Of a stretch of DNA of 34,515 nucleotides, positions 1-7,651 are shown in pieces; within the stretch, counting starts at the first letter, position 1, and every line of letters starts with the position of its first letter. Both the position numbers and the translations under genes were made by a program. The notes below the pieces were generated by a model. The model ran no database searches and was not told the origin of the DNA. It saw only the letters and a program-made list of their open reading frames with translations. This stretch comes from Pseudomonadota bacterium (lineage in GTDB: Bacteria; Pseudomonadota; Alphaproteobacteria; Rhizobiales; Rhizobiaceae). The DNA lies in contig JAEWPB010000102.1 in NCBI GenBank assembly GCA_023399465.1, positions 1-34,515 on the forward strand. Reading direction: 5' to 3'.

Positions 1-1423
1 GCTCAGGGCGCTCGGCTACAACGCTTCTTTCGACAGAACGATGAGCATGTGGGAGAATTTCTCGCTCGGATTTACCTATCTCTCCCCGGTCGTCGGGGTG
101 TACACCCTGTTCGCCTTCGCCGTTGCCACCGGCGGCGCGCCGATGTTCTGGAGCTATCTCCTGATCGGCCTCGGACAGTTCCTGGTCTGCCTGGTCTTCG
201 CGGAGATCGTCTCGCAATATCCGATCTCAGGCGGCGTATATCCCTGGGCGCGCAGGCTGGCGGGCGATCGATACGGCTGGCTCACTGGCTGGGTCTACAT
301 TTGGGCGCTCGCAACGACTGTTGCTGGCGTCGCTATGGGGGCAGGCCCGTATCTTGCGGTGCTGCTCGGCTTTACGCCGTCTCCGGAAGTAAACACGCTG
401 ACGGCACTCCTGATTATCGGCGTCTCCACGATCTTCAATCTCGCCGGCACCAAGGTTCTGGCGAAGGTGGCGATGATCGGCTTCCTCTGCGAACTCGGCG
501 GCGCCATAATCGTCGGCGGCTGGCTGCTGCTTTTTGGTCGCGAACAGCCGTTCTCGGTGTTGTTCGATACGGTGGCTGTGGTCGGCGAAGGCAGCTACCT
601 GCCAGCATTCCTGGCTGCCTCGCTTGCCGGTATCTTCCAGTACTACGGTTTCGAAGCCTGCGGCGACGTTGCCGAGGAAGTGCCCAATCCCAGCCGCGCC
701 ATCCCGCGCGCCATGCGGTTGACGATCTACATCGGCGGCGCGGCCGCCATGTTCATCTGCCTGGCCCTGATCCTGTCGATCAAGGATATCGGTGCGGTGA
801 TCGCCGGCACGGACACCGATCCAGTCTGGACCATCCTGACAGCGAACTTCGGCGAAGGCGGTGCACGTCTGGTGCTGCTGGTGGTGCTGGTCTCCTTCCT
901 CTCCTGCGTGCTCAGCCTGCAGGCTGCCGCAAGCCGACTTCTGTTCTCCTTCGCCCGCGACGGCATGCTGCCGGCCTCGGAAGCGCTTAGGAAGCTCAAC
1001 TCGGCACACGTTCCCTACACGGCGCTGCTGCTCTGCGGCATCGTTCCGGCGATCATCGCGCTCGGCGGCTATTTCCTGGCCAACGCCGTAGCTATCGTCG
1101 TCGCCTTTGCGGCGGTCGGAATCTACATCGCCTTCCAGCTCGTCGTGGCCGGGGCGCTGTTTGCGAGGCTGCGCGGATGGAAGCCGGTCGGCGCCTTCAA
1201 CCTGGGCAAATGGGGTATGCTGATCAACCTGGCCGCACTCGCCTACGGCGTCGGCGCGATCGTCAATCTCGCCTGGCCCCGGCTGCCCGATGCGGCATGG
1301 TACCAGAACTACGCAGTGCTGCTGACCTCGGGTATCGTCGTCATTCTGGGATTGCTGCTCGGTCCGTTCTTTTCGACGGGAGCAGGTCTTTCATCTTCCA
1401 AGGCGCAGGGCACTCTCTCATAA
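1..1423 (+). CDS. APC-family amino acid permease (5' end outside window)
   Basis: Integral membrane amino acid/polyamine transporter of the APC superfamily, probably a cation-coupled importer; the substrate cannot be read from sequence. The frame is open from base 2, and the residues before the first ATG (base 41) read LRALGYNASFDRTMS. This matches the cytoplasmic N-terminus typical of the family, so the true start lies upstream of the window. Seen: SLGFTYLSPVVGVY in the first membrane helix region, about 12 hydrophobic segments, and the family motif GFEACGDVAEEVPNPSRAIP near residue 205 of the visible ORF. The gene ends in front of a strong hairpin (1442-1469) and faces the DUF892 gene convergently. 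The class is confident, the substrate unknown. Confidence 0.85.
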   Translation, partial: LRALGYNASFDRTMSMWENFSLGFTYLSPVVGVYTLFAFAVATGGAPMFWSYLLIGLGQFLVCLVFAEIVSQYPISGGVYPWARRLAGDRYGWLTGWVYIWALATTVAGVAMGAGPYLAVLLGFTPSPEVNTLTALLIIGVSTIFNLAGTKVLAKVAMIGFLCELGGAIIVGGWLLLFGREQPFSVLFDTVAVVGEGSYLPAFLAASLAGIFQYYGFEACGDVAEEVPNPSRAIPRAMRLTIYIGGAAAMFICLALILSIKDIGAVIAGTDTDPVWTILTANFGEGGARLVLLVVLVSFLSCVLSLQAAASRLLFSFARDGMLPASEALRKLNSAHVPYTALLLCGIVPAIIALGGYFLANAVAIVVAFAAVGIYIAFQLVVAGALFARLRGWKPVGAFNLGKWGMLINLAALAYGVGAIVNLAWPRLPDAAWYQNYAVLLTSGIVVILGLLLGPFFSTGAGLSSSKAQGTLS

Positions 1424-1441
1424 GTATTGACTAACAAATGA

Positions 1442-1469
1442 CGGAAACGGCCAAATGTGGCCGTTTCCG
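1442..1469. terminator. Hairpin, probable bidirectional terminator
   Basis: Perfect 11-bp inverted repeat, CGGAAACGGCC and GGCCGTTTCCG, with a 6-nt loop AAATGT. It lies 19 bases after the permease stop and between two convergent genes. There is no clear U-tract on either side, so termination is inferred from position and stem strength. Confidence 0.6.
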
Positions 1470-1546
1470 GATGCTTGATAAGCGGCGAGCCCGGTTAGCT
1501 GCATCGATGATTGAACGGGCCATTTGATACACATCGATGCGCAGGC

Positions 1547-2050
1547 CTACGCCGCCTTCTTCTGCGCCGCCTGATTGATCGCGGGCTCGGCGAGCTTGGT
1601 CAAATTCGCGTCTGTGGCGCTTTCTTCCTGCAGCGTTGCATCGAGGAGTTTGACCGCATCCTTGTGCCCGAGACTGGCTGCCCACGATTTCAACGTCCCG
1701 TAACGGGTGATCTCATAATGCTCCACGGCCTGCGCGGACGAGATCAATCCGGCATCGAGTGCAGGAGCACCCTTGTACTCTTCCAGAATATCCTCGCCCT
1801 CACCCAAAATACCCTGGATCGCTTCGCAGGTCTTGCCCTGGGCGCGCTTGCCGAGCATTTCGAAAATCTGCTGAAGACGTTCGACATGCTGTTCGGTCTG
1901 GTTCCGATGCTCTTCGAACGCTGCCTTCAACTTGGGATCTGTGGCGCCGCGCGCCATCTTCGGGAGTGCCTTCAGGATTTGCCGTTCGGCAAAGTAGATA
2001 TCCCTCAATCCATCATAGAAGAGGTCGTCCAGTAGTTTGTGTGCCATCAT
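1547..2050 (-). CDS. Ferritin-like DUF892 (YciF/YciE-type) protein
   Basis: A 167-aa all-helical protein of the DUF892 ferritin-like family, commonly stress-induced and predicted to bind a di-metal centre; the exact reaction is unknown. Seen: the family N-terminus (LLDDLFYDGLRDIYFAERQI), repeated acidic and His residues suited to a di-iron four-helix bundle (E22, EEH at 46-48, QTEQHVERL, AVEHYEITRYGTL), and an Ala/Lys-rich tail. Two ATGs lie side by side at the start (MMAHKL). A purine-rich Shine-Dalgarno (GGGAAGGAA) supports this start. It is monocistronic. A general-stress (EcfG-like) promoter candidate lies 32-56 bases upstream of the ATG. Confidence 0.85.
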   Translation of the reverse strand: MMAHKLLDDLFYDGLRDIYFAERQILKALPKMARGATDPKLKAAFEEHRNQTEQHVERLQQIFEMLGKRAQGKTCEAIQGILGEGEDILEEYKGAPALDAGLISSAQAVEHYEITRYGTLKSWAASLGHKDAVKLLDATLQEESATDANLTKLAEPAINQAAQKKAA

Positions 2051-2081
2051 TCGTTCCTTCCCTTACAAGCCCCGTATTGCT

Positions 2082-2106
2082 AATGCTGCCCGCCCGAGAT
2101 GGTTCC
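2082..2106 (-). promoter_or_regulatory. Candidate EcfG-type general stress promoter of the DUF892 gene
   Basis: On the minus strand there is GGAAC, 16 bases, then CATT. The alphaproteobacterial EcfG consensus is GGAAC-N16/17-CGTT, so the -10 has one mismatch. Position (about 32 bp before the start codon) and the stress role of DUF892 proteins support it. The 2051-2276 intergenic stretch shows no gene. Confidence 0.4.
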
Positions 2107-2276
2107 AGCAAATCGGGCTGGCCGAGAGGGGATTGTCGGAACTTTTAGCCGACGGCATTTGAAGCGCCCGGCTCTGGTCGCTTTCACGCACTCGGTCGAA
2201 GGGCTGGTCTGGCCATTTTGGTGCCGTCCGCAGGGCGCTTCCCACCGCCGCGGCATCCGGAATTGCAGCTGTGGTA

Positions 2277-3431
2277 CTAGCGGACGAGCTTCAGCGCCGG
2301 GAAGTCGACCCCGAGCGGAGCTGCCAGATCCTCCATCGAGTCGTAGAGCAATTCCAGCGCATAGTGCGGATTGTGCACGTGGATGCCCGCATCCGAACCG
2401 ACGAATTTCCAGTTGTAGGCCGCCTTCAGCATGCGTGGCGTCCAGGCGTTGTAGGGAACGGGCTTGCCTTCCGCCTGATCGGCGACGCCGTCGCCATTGG
2501 CATCGGCAAAGAAATAGGGATGCCGGTCGCCGTCATAATGCAGCCGGACGCCGGCGACCCTGATCGCATAGTCCTCCACCATCGCCTTCAGCCGGGCGGC
2601 GTTGGCCGTGATGTCGGCGCGGATGCCTTTCTTGAGATCGCCGCTGCCGTCGAAGCTGACACGCGATATCCGGATCGCGTCGGCCTTGCCGTCGGCATGG
2701 CAGGTCAGACAGGTCTTTTCCGCCACGCTCAGGCTGTGTGGGTCGTGGCATGAGGCGCAGGTCGCGACCGGCCGTGCATGCAGGAAGCGGCCGGCATAGG
2801 TCTTGCCGGGGTAGTGGTAACCCATGCCGCCATAGCCACCCAGAATGGTCGCACCCGCGGTCGCGTAATGCGGATTGATGAAGGCGAGCGCGGAATCCGC
2901 TGTGTCCTCCGCCTTGTCTGCCACCGCCCGCTCCACCGTCACGCCGGCCGCACGTCCCTGGTGACAGGTCATGCAGGATGCTTCGCCGGAATTGACCGGA
3001 TGGCTGATGCCGCTCGGCAACGTGATCGCGGTCACCGCGCTCAGCCCGGGGTTGTGGCAGGTTTCGCAATCGACGACCCCACCCACGGGCACAGGGTGCT
3101 CGGGCAGGCCCGGCTTGCTGCCGTCAAGACCGTGGAAGGAGCGGAAGCCGACACCGGAGTGACAGACCGAGCAGACCGGCGGAATGGCGCCTGCGTCGTT
3201 CCAGTAGGAGAAGGAAACCGATGCTGCGTTCGAATGGGCCGAGCGTGCCCAGAGCGAAATATATTCGTTCTGCGGGATCGCGACCTGATCCGGCGAGAAG
3301 GGACCCGCATGCGGCATGACATAGATCGGCGCCTTGCTGTCCATATCTTCGGCGCGGCTCTCGGTCGTCAATGCAAGCGTCGCCGGCAGCATTGCGCCCA
3401 AAGCGATAAGCGGTATCAGGATTCGACGCAT
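2277..3431 (-). CDS. Secreted pentaheme cytochrome c
   Basis: A 384-aa periplasmic multiheme c-type cytochrome. A Sec signal peptide (MRRILIPLIALGAMLPATLA, with cleavage likely after SRA near residue 27) is followed by five CXXCH heme motifs: CSVCH (87-91), CETCH (122-126), CMTCH (153-157), CASCH (225-229) and CLTCH (241-245). Extra His residues nearby could act as distal heme ligands. The C-terminal third has no heme motif but carries a DxNxDGxxD calcium-loop-like motif at 310-318. The start is supported by GAGGGGAA just upstream. It is transcribed divergently from the nqr operon across 112 bp. An electron-transfer role with the NQR complex or another quinol oxidoreductase is inferred from context; no partner is proven. 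No membrane anchor is visible after the signal peptide. Confidence 0.85.
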   Translation of the reverse strand: MRRILIPLIALGAMLPATLALTTESRAEDMDSKAPIYVMPHAGPFSPDQVAIPQNEYISLWARSAHSNAASVSFSYWNDAGAIPPVCSVCHSGVGFRSFHGLDGSKPGLPEHPVPVGGVVDCETCHNPGLSAVTAITLPSGISHPVNSGEASCMTCHQGRAAGVTVERAVADKAEDTADSALAFINPHYATAGATILGGYGGMGYHYPGKTYAGRFLHARPVATCASCHDPHSLSVAEKTCLTCHADGKADAIRISRVSFDGSGDLKKGIRADITANAARLKAMVEDYAIRVAGVRLHYDGDRHPYFFADANGDGVADQAEGKPVPYNAWTPRMLKAAYNWKFVGSDAGIHVHNPHYALELLYDSMEDLAAPLGVDFPALKLVR

Positions 3432-3464
3432 GTTCCCCTCGCGGCTTGATGGTCCTGTCAGCTT

Positions 3465-3482
3465 TTGTTAGACCCATAACAA
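3465..3482. promoter_or_regulatory. 18-bp dyad in the cytochrome/nqr divergent promoter region
   Basis: Perfect inverted repeat TTGTTA-N6-TAACAA in the 112-bp gap between the divergent cytochrome and nqrA genes. It could be an operator for shared control. A TTGACT hexamer at 3489-3494 pointing toward nqrA, with an AT-rich GGAATTAT stretch about 20 bases on, is a weak promoter candidate. The regulator is unknown. Confidence 0.35.
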
Positions 3483-3543
3483 CGACTGTTGACTGGGGCA
3501 ACATTGCACTGCGGAATTATCTGCGTTCGGGGGAAGGTGCGGA

Positions 3544-4812
3544 TTGGGAGTAGAGGCGCGAAAATCGACAAGCTCCGATGCCCTCGCGCTGACGAAAGCC
3601 GTCGTTGAAACCCACATCACCGATCAGTGCACACTTTTTGCGCGTCCCGAACACGATTTCCGTGTCGACATGCTGGTCCACCCAGGAGAGAAAGTGGCGC
3701 AGGGTGCGCCCGTTCTCCGGTCGCGTCGACACCCGTCGCTGACGCTGGTGGCGCCGGTTGCCGGAACGGTGGCGGGGGTCGACCTCGGGCCCGGCCGCCA
3801 GTTGTCGCAGGTGCTATTCTTCCATCTCCCGGAGGGCGAGCGCCACGTCCATGACGTCAGGGCCGCCGCGAATGGCGCCGATGCCGGCGAGACGCGCAGC
3901 CTGCTGCTCTCGGCGGGCCTATGGCCCTATCTGCGATCACGCCCCTTCGGCAGGCTGCCCTCGCCCGACGAGACGCCCGCCGCGATTTTCGTGATGGCGC
4001 TCGACACCCGGCCGGATGCCCCGCCACCGGGTCTGGCGCTCAAGGGCCGGATGGAATCCTTCGCACGCGGCCTGCGGGCGCTTGCCGGACTGACCTCCGG
4101 ACCGGTTCACGTTTGTCATGACGGCGCCACCGGCCTCGGCGATTTGGACAAGGGCGACGACCGCATCCGCCTGGTCAGGGTCGAAGCGGTCCATCCGCTT
4201 GGTCTGCCGGGCATGCAGATCGCTGCCCGTTTTTCGGCAGCAATCGGCCAGCCCGTCTGGGACATCCATGCCGAGGATGTGGCCGGTATCGGCGAATTTT
4301 TAGCGACCGGGTTGGTGCCGAAGACGCGGATCGTTTCGATTTCGGGCCCGGCCTTGCGCGAAAGGCGCCTCGTGCGTTGTCAGCCGGGCGCCGATCTGCG
4401 CGCCTTGACCTTCGACATCGTCAGGCCCGGTCCGCATCGTCTTATTTCGGGGTCGGTTCTCGATGGCGTCGAGGGCCGCTGGCTCGGATCCTGGCACCGT
4501 CAGGTCGCAGCCATCGCTGCCGCCGGCCCGGAGCGGCGACCGCACTGGTTCTCGGCGGCCCTCCGGCGCTCCAGCCGGCCGTTGCCCATCATTCCGACCG
4601 CTGCCCTCGACCACGCGTTCGGCGGTGTACTCCCGGCCGCGCCCCTGCTGCGGGCAATCGCCGCCAATGACACAGAGACCGCCATCCGGCTCGGCGCCCT
4701 GTCGCTGACCGAGGAGGACGTGGCGCTTGCCGACTACGTCACTGCCGCGTCTCCCCGTCTTGCCGTCTTGCTGCGCGCCATGCTGGACCGGATCTCAGAG
4801 GAGGCGTCGTGA
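3544..4812 (+). CDS. nqrA: NADH:quinone reductase (Na+-NQR type) subunit A
   Basis: Cytoplasmic/peripheral subunit A of the NQR complex, 422 aa (family about 445). The N-terminal part shows the barrel-sandwich motif seen in NqrA/RnfC (MLVHPGEKVAQGAPVL, then LTLVAPVAGTVAGVDLG). The rest fits the NqrA Rossmann-like/SLBB regions only loosely. The start is TTG, with a purine-rich GGGGGAAGG 6-7 bases upstream; no in-frame ATG lies nearby, and the beta-sandwich begins soon after. The stop overlaps the nqrB start, so translation is coupled. The N-terminus diverges from well-studied gammaproteobacterial NqrA proteins. Identity rests on the motif plus the ordered operon nqrA-F-apbE-nqrM. Confidence 0.85.
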   Translation: MGVEARKSTSSDALALTKAVVETHITDQCTLFARPEHDFRVDMLVHPGEKVAQGAPVLRSRRHPSLTLVAPVAGTVAGVDLGPGRQLSQVLFFHLPEGERHVHDVRAAANGADAGETRSLLLSAGLWPYLRSRPFGRLPSPDETPAAIFVMALDTRPDAPPPGLALKGRMESFARGLRALAGLTSGPVHVCHDGATGLGDLDKGDDRIRLVRVEAVHPLGLPGMQIAARFSAAIGQPVWDIHAEDVAGIGEFLATGLVPKTRIVSISGPALRERRLVRCQPGADLRALTFDIVRPGPHRLISGSVLDGVEGRWLGSWHRQVAAIAAAGPERRPHWFSAALRRSSRPLPIIPTAALDHAFGGVLPAAPLLRAIAANDTETAIRLGALSLTEEDVALADYVTAASPRLAVLLRAMLDRISEEAS

Positions 4813-5582
4813 TGCGGGGCATCTGGCATCGGGAGACGGTCGCGCTTTTCCTGCTGGCTGCAGCGGCGCCGCTGGCGTTGACATGGCTGCTGGCAACCGG
4901 GGTCCCCGGCCTGCTGCGGCTCTTCCTCGTCCTGGCCATAGCCGGCTTCTGGCATTTGGTCTTCATGCTGGCGAGAGCACAGCCGCCATCCTTTGCCGGC
5001 GCCCTGACTGCGCTTGCCATCGCAGTGTTCGCTCCAGTAGATCTCGGACCGCTGCCGATGCTGATCGGCATCAGTTTCGGCGTTGTGGCAGGAGAGCTCG
5101 CATTCGGCGGCTGGGGACGCAACATCGTCAATCCGGCGACCATCGCCGTTGCTTTCATCGGCTTCGGCTTTCCGGCCGCGCCATGGCCGACCTTGCCGGT
5201 ACAACTCGGCTGGGCTGCCATCGCCGTCGCCTCGATCGGAATCCTGACCGGTGTCCTGTCGTGGCGGCTCCTGATCGGCGCTGCGGCCATACTCGGCGCC
5301 GCGTGGCATGGCGACCTGCTTGCCGGGCCGCAACTGACGGCAGCGGGCGCAGTGCTCGTGCTTCTTGTTGCGGATCCGGTGACCAGCGCGGCTACGTCGC
5401 TGGGCCGCTGGCTCAACGGCCTGCTCTATGGCGTGCTCGTCGCCGTCTTCGCCCACGGCTGGCAGGCCGGGGCGGCAGTGCAGATTGCGATTTCCGCCGC
5501 CTTGCTGGCCTCGCTGACGGCACCCCTACTTGATGAAATCGCCACGCGCCTGTGGCTCGCGCGGAGGAAGCGTCTTGGCTGA
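4812..5582 (+). CDS. nqrB: NQR subunit B, short form (NqrB/RnfD family)
   Basis: Membrane subunit of the NQR complex, 256 aa against about 410 in classical NqrB. The first half keeps the conserved core (IGISFGVVAGELAFGGWGRN, NPAT at 107-110, FGFPA at 118-122). The end keeps the DPV...GRWLNGLLYGVL element (188-208) and the terminal helices with APLLDE. The stretch between them, which in NqrB/RnfD carries the S/TGAT sequence that takes covalent FMN on Thr, is missing; no S/TGAT exists anywhere in the protein. ATG 4812 was chosen over GTG 4809 because GAGGAGG lies 7 bases upstream. It overlaps nqrA by one base and nqrC by eight. It could equally be annotated RnfD-like. Confidence 0.8.
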   Translation: MRGIWHRETVALFLLAAAAPLALTWLLATGVPGLLRLFLVLAIAGFWHLVFMLARAQPPSFAGALTALAIAVFAPVDLGPLPMLIGISFGVVAGELAFGGWGRNIVNPATIAVAFIGFGFPAAPWPTLPVQLGWAAIAVASIGILTGVLSWRLLIGAAAILGAAWHGDLLAGPQLTAAGAVLVLLVADPVTSAATSLGRWLNGLLYGVLVAVFAHGWQAGAAVQIAISAALLASLTAPLLDEIATRLWLARRKRLG

Positions 5583-6375
5583 TCTCAATCCCTTCTCGCT
5601 CTGGCGGCGCTTCCTGCTGACGCCAAACGACAGCCGCACCAAGACACTGGTCATGGCCTTTCTTGTCTCCGCCATCTCCGCGGTGCTCGTCACCGGCGTG
5701 ACCGTGACGCTCCGGCCGATCCAGGCGCAGAATCGAGCCGCCGAGCAGCAGGCCAGACTGGAGGCGCTGATCGCGGCCGTGCCCGGCCTGTCTGATCTGA
5801 TCGCGCAAGCGGGTGGGGACGCGCTGTCGACCGTCATCGTCGATCTCGATGCGGGCGCTGCAGCAAGCGACGTCACGCCGGACACGCTTCAGGCAGCCCT
5901 CGCCGAGACCTCGAACTGGACGACACTTGCCGCGGCGGACGACGTGGCCGGCATCGGCGCGCGTCCGAACTTCGCCCAGGTCTATCTCCTGCGTAGCGGC
6001 GATGCCGTCTCGCTCGTCATCCTTCCGATCGCCGGCACTGGCTACGGCGGCCGTATCCAGGCGCTGCTCGCGCTGCGCGGCGACATGCGGACGCTGGCCG
6101 GCATTGCCATCACCGAGCAGTCGGAAACGCCTGGCCTCGGCGCACGCATCGAGGAACCGCAATGGCAGCAGGGCTTCATCGGCAAGCACCTCACCGACGA
6201 CAAGGGCGCTGTGCGGTTTACCGTCGCGCGTGGACCGGGACAGGGCGACCATGAGGTTGACGGCATCACCGGCGCGACCCGCACCAGCAATGCAATCACC
6301 CAGATGATCAGCTTCTGGGTCGGCCCGAAGGGGTATGGCCCGCTGCTCGCCGCCATCCGCCGCGGAGAATTCTGA
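5575..6375 (+). CDS. nqrC: NQR subunit C, FMN-bearing
   Basis: Periplasm-facing flavoprotein subunit anchored by one N-terminal membrane helix (about residues 24-44). The covalent FMN site is present: DGITGATRTSNA, with Thr235 (codon at 6277-6279) as acceptor, matching the ApbE recognition pattern Dxx(S/T)GAT. Other NqrC marks are GTGYGGRIQALLAL and ETPGLGARIEEPQWQQGFIG. The start chosen is TTG 5575: GGAGG sits 7 bases upstream and the protein then begins ADLNPFSLWRRF. An ATG at 5530 in the same frame would need a much longer overlap with nqrB. The result is 266 aa, the usual size. Flavinylation would be done by the downstream apbE product. Confidence 0.9.
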   Translation: MADLNPFSLWRRFLLTPNDSRTKTLVMAFLVSAISAVLVTGVTVTLRPIQAQNRAAEQQARLEALIAAVPGLSDLIAQAGGDALSTVIVDLDAGAAASDVTPDTLQAALAETSNWTTLAAADDVAGIGARPNFAQVYLLRSGDAVSLVILPIAGTGYGGRIQALLALRGDMRTLAGIAITEQSETPGLGARIEEPQWQQGFIGKHLTDDKGAVRFTVARGPGQGDHEVDGITGATRTSNAITQMISFWVGPKGYGPLLAAIRRGEF

Positions 6376-6377
6376 CA

Positions 6378-7040
6378 ATGGTCGGAACCGGCAAGCTCTG
6401 GAACACGATGACCGCGCCACTGATCCGCCAGAACCCGGTGACGTTGCAGATCCTCGGCATCTGCTCGGCGCTCGCCGTCACCACCTCGCTCGATACCGCG
6501 ATCACCATGTCGCTCTCGCTGACGGTGGTGGTGGTGCTCGCGGCCGGGATCATCAGCCTGATCCGGCACCACATTCCGAATGCGATCCGCCTCATCGTGC
6601 AGATCATCATCGTCGCCTCGCTGGTGATCATTATAGACCAGATCCTGCGCGCCTTCTTCTTCGATCTCAGTCAGCGGCTCTCCGTCTTTGTCAGCCTCAT
6701 CGCCACCAACTGCATCGTGCTGGGGCGCACCGAATCCTTCGCCCGCTCCAACCCTCCCCTCCCCTCGATGGTGGATGCGCTCGGCAGCGGGCTAGGCTAC
6801 GGGCTGGTCCTGGTTTTGCTCGGCGCCTGCCGGGAACTGTTTGGCGCCGGCAAGCTCATGGGCTACCAGGTTCTGCCGCTGGCGGATCAGGGCGGCTGGT
6901 TCACGCCGCTCAGCCTGATGCTTCTCGCACCCAGCGCCTTCTTCCTGCTCGGCGGCCTCGTCTGGGCGGTTCGCAGCATCCGGCCCGAACAGGTCGAGGC
7001 GACCGACCATCCGCCGCACGTGATCGGGGAGCAGCGCTGA
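6378..7040 (+). CDS. nqrD: NQR subunit D
   Basis: A 220-aa integral membrane subunit with about six helices. Cys29 (LQILGICSALAV) and Cys112 (LIATNCIVLGRTE) lie at the positions of the NqrD cysteines that, with two from NqrE, hold the intramembrane iron site on the electron path. The motifs NPVTLQILGICSALAVTTSL and GRTESFARSNPP are typical of NqrD/RnfE. It starts 2 bases after nqrC and its stop overlaps the nqrE start (TGATG). Confidence 0.92.
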   Translation: MVGTGKLWNTMTAPLIRQNPVTLQILGICSALAVTTSLDTAITMSLSLTVVVVLAAGIISLIRHHIPNAIRLIVQIIIVASLVIIIDQILRAFFFDLSQRLSVFVSLIATNCIVLGRTESFARSNPPLPSMVDALGSGLGYGLVLVLLGACRELFGAGKLMGYQVLPLADQGGWFTPLSLMLLAPSAFFLLGGLVWAVRSIRPEQVEATDHPPHVIGEQR

Positions 7041-7651
7041 TGGCAGAGCACGGGGCCCTCTTCCTCCGCGCCATGTTCGTTGAAAACATGCCGCTGACCT
7101 ATTTTCTTGGCCTCTGCACCTTCCTCGCCCTGTCGCGTCGCACCGACACGGCCTTCGGCCTCGGCGTTGCGGTCTTTCTGGTGATGGGCGTCACCGTGCC
7201 GCTCAACCAGATGATCTACACCGCCGTACTGGCGCCCGGCGCCTGGCGCTGGGCCGGCATGCCTGATGTCGATCTGTCCTACCTGTCGCTCCTGACCTTC
7301 ATCGGTGTCGTCGCAGGCAGCGTACAACTGCTGGAAATGGTGCTCGAGCGCTATCTGCCGCATGTCCAGGCCTCCTTCGGCGCCTTTCTGCCGCTGCTTG
7401 CCATCCACTGTTCCATCCTCGGCGGCAGCCTGCTCATGGTCGAGCGCCGCTACGATCTGGCCGAGGCGACCGCCTACGGCTTCGGCAGTGGCGCCGGCTT
7501 CGCGCTCGCGGTGATCATGCTCGGCGCGGTGCGAGCGCGCCTCGCCTATGCCGACCTGCCGGCAGGACTGCGCGGCCTTGGTGTCGCCTTCCTGATCACC
7601 GGCATGATGTCGCTCGGCTTTTCCGCCTTTGCCCAGATGGCCGCCCAATGA
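7040..7651 (+). CDS. nqrE: NQR subunit E
   Basis: A 203-aa membrane subunit homologous to NqrD but inserted in opposite topology, as known for NqrD/NqrE and RnfA/RnfE pairs. Cys26 (YFLGLCTFLALS) and Cys124 (LAIHCSILGGSL) are the iron-ligand cysteines. The N-terminus MAEHGALFLRAMFVENMPLT is characteristic of NqrE (VENM). It overlaps nqrD by one base and nqrF by four (ATGA). Confidence 0.93.
   Translation: MAEHGALFLRAMFVENMPLTYFLGLCTFLALSRRTDTAFGLGVAVFLVMGVTVPLNQMIYTAVLAPGAWRWAGMPDVDLSYLSLLTFIGVVAGSVQLLEMVLERYLPHVQASFGAFLPLLAIHCSILGGSLLMVERRYDLAEATAYGFGSGAGFALAVIMLGAVRARLAYADLPAGLRGLGVAFLITGMMSLGFSAFAQMAAQ

Noticed and set aside
3488..3502. GTTGACTGGGGCAAC as a possible third parS or FNR box
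   Set aside because: It is 15 bp with imperfect arms, so it fits neither the 16-bp parS pattern nor the 14-bp FNR consensus.
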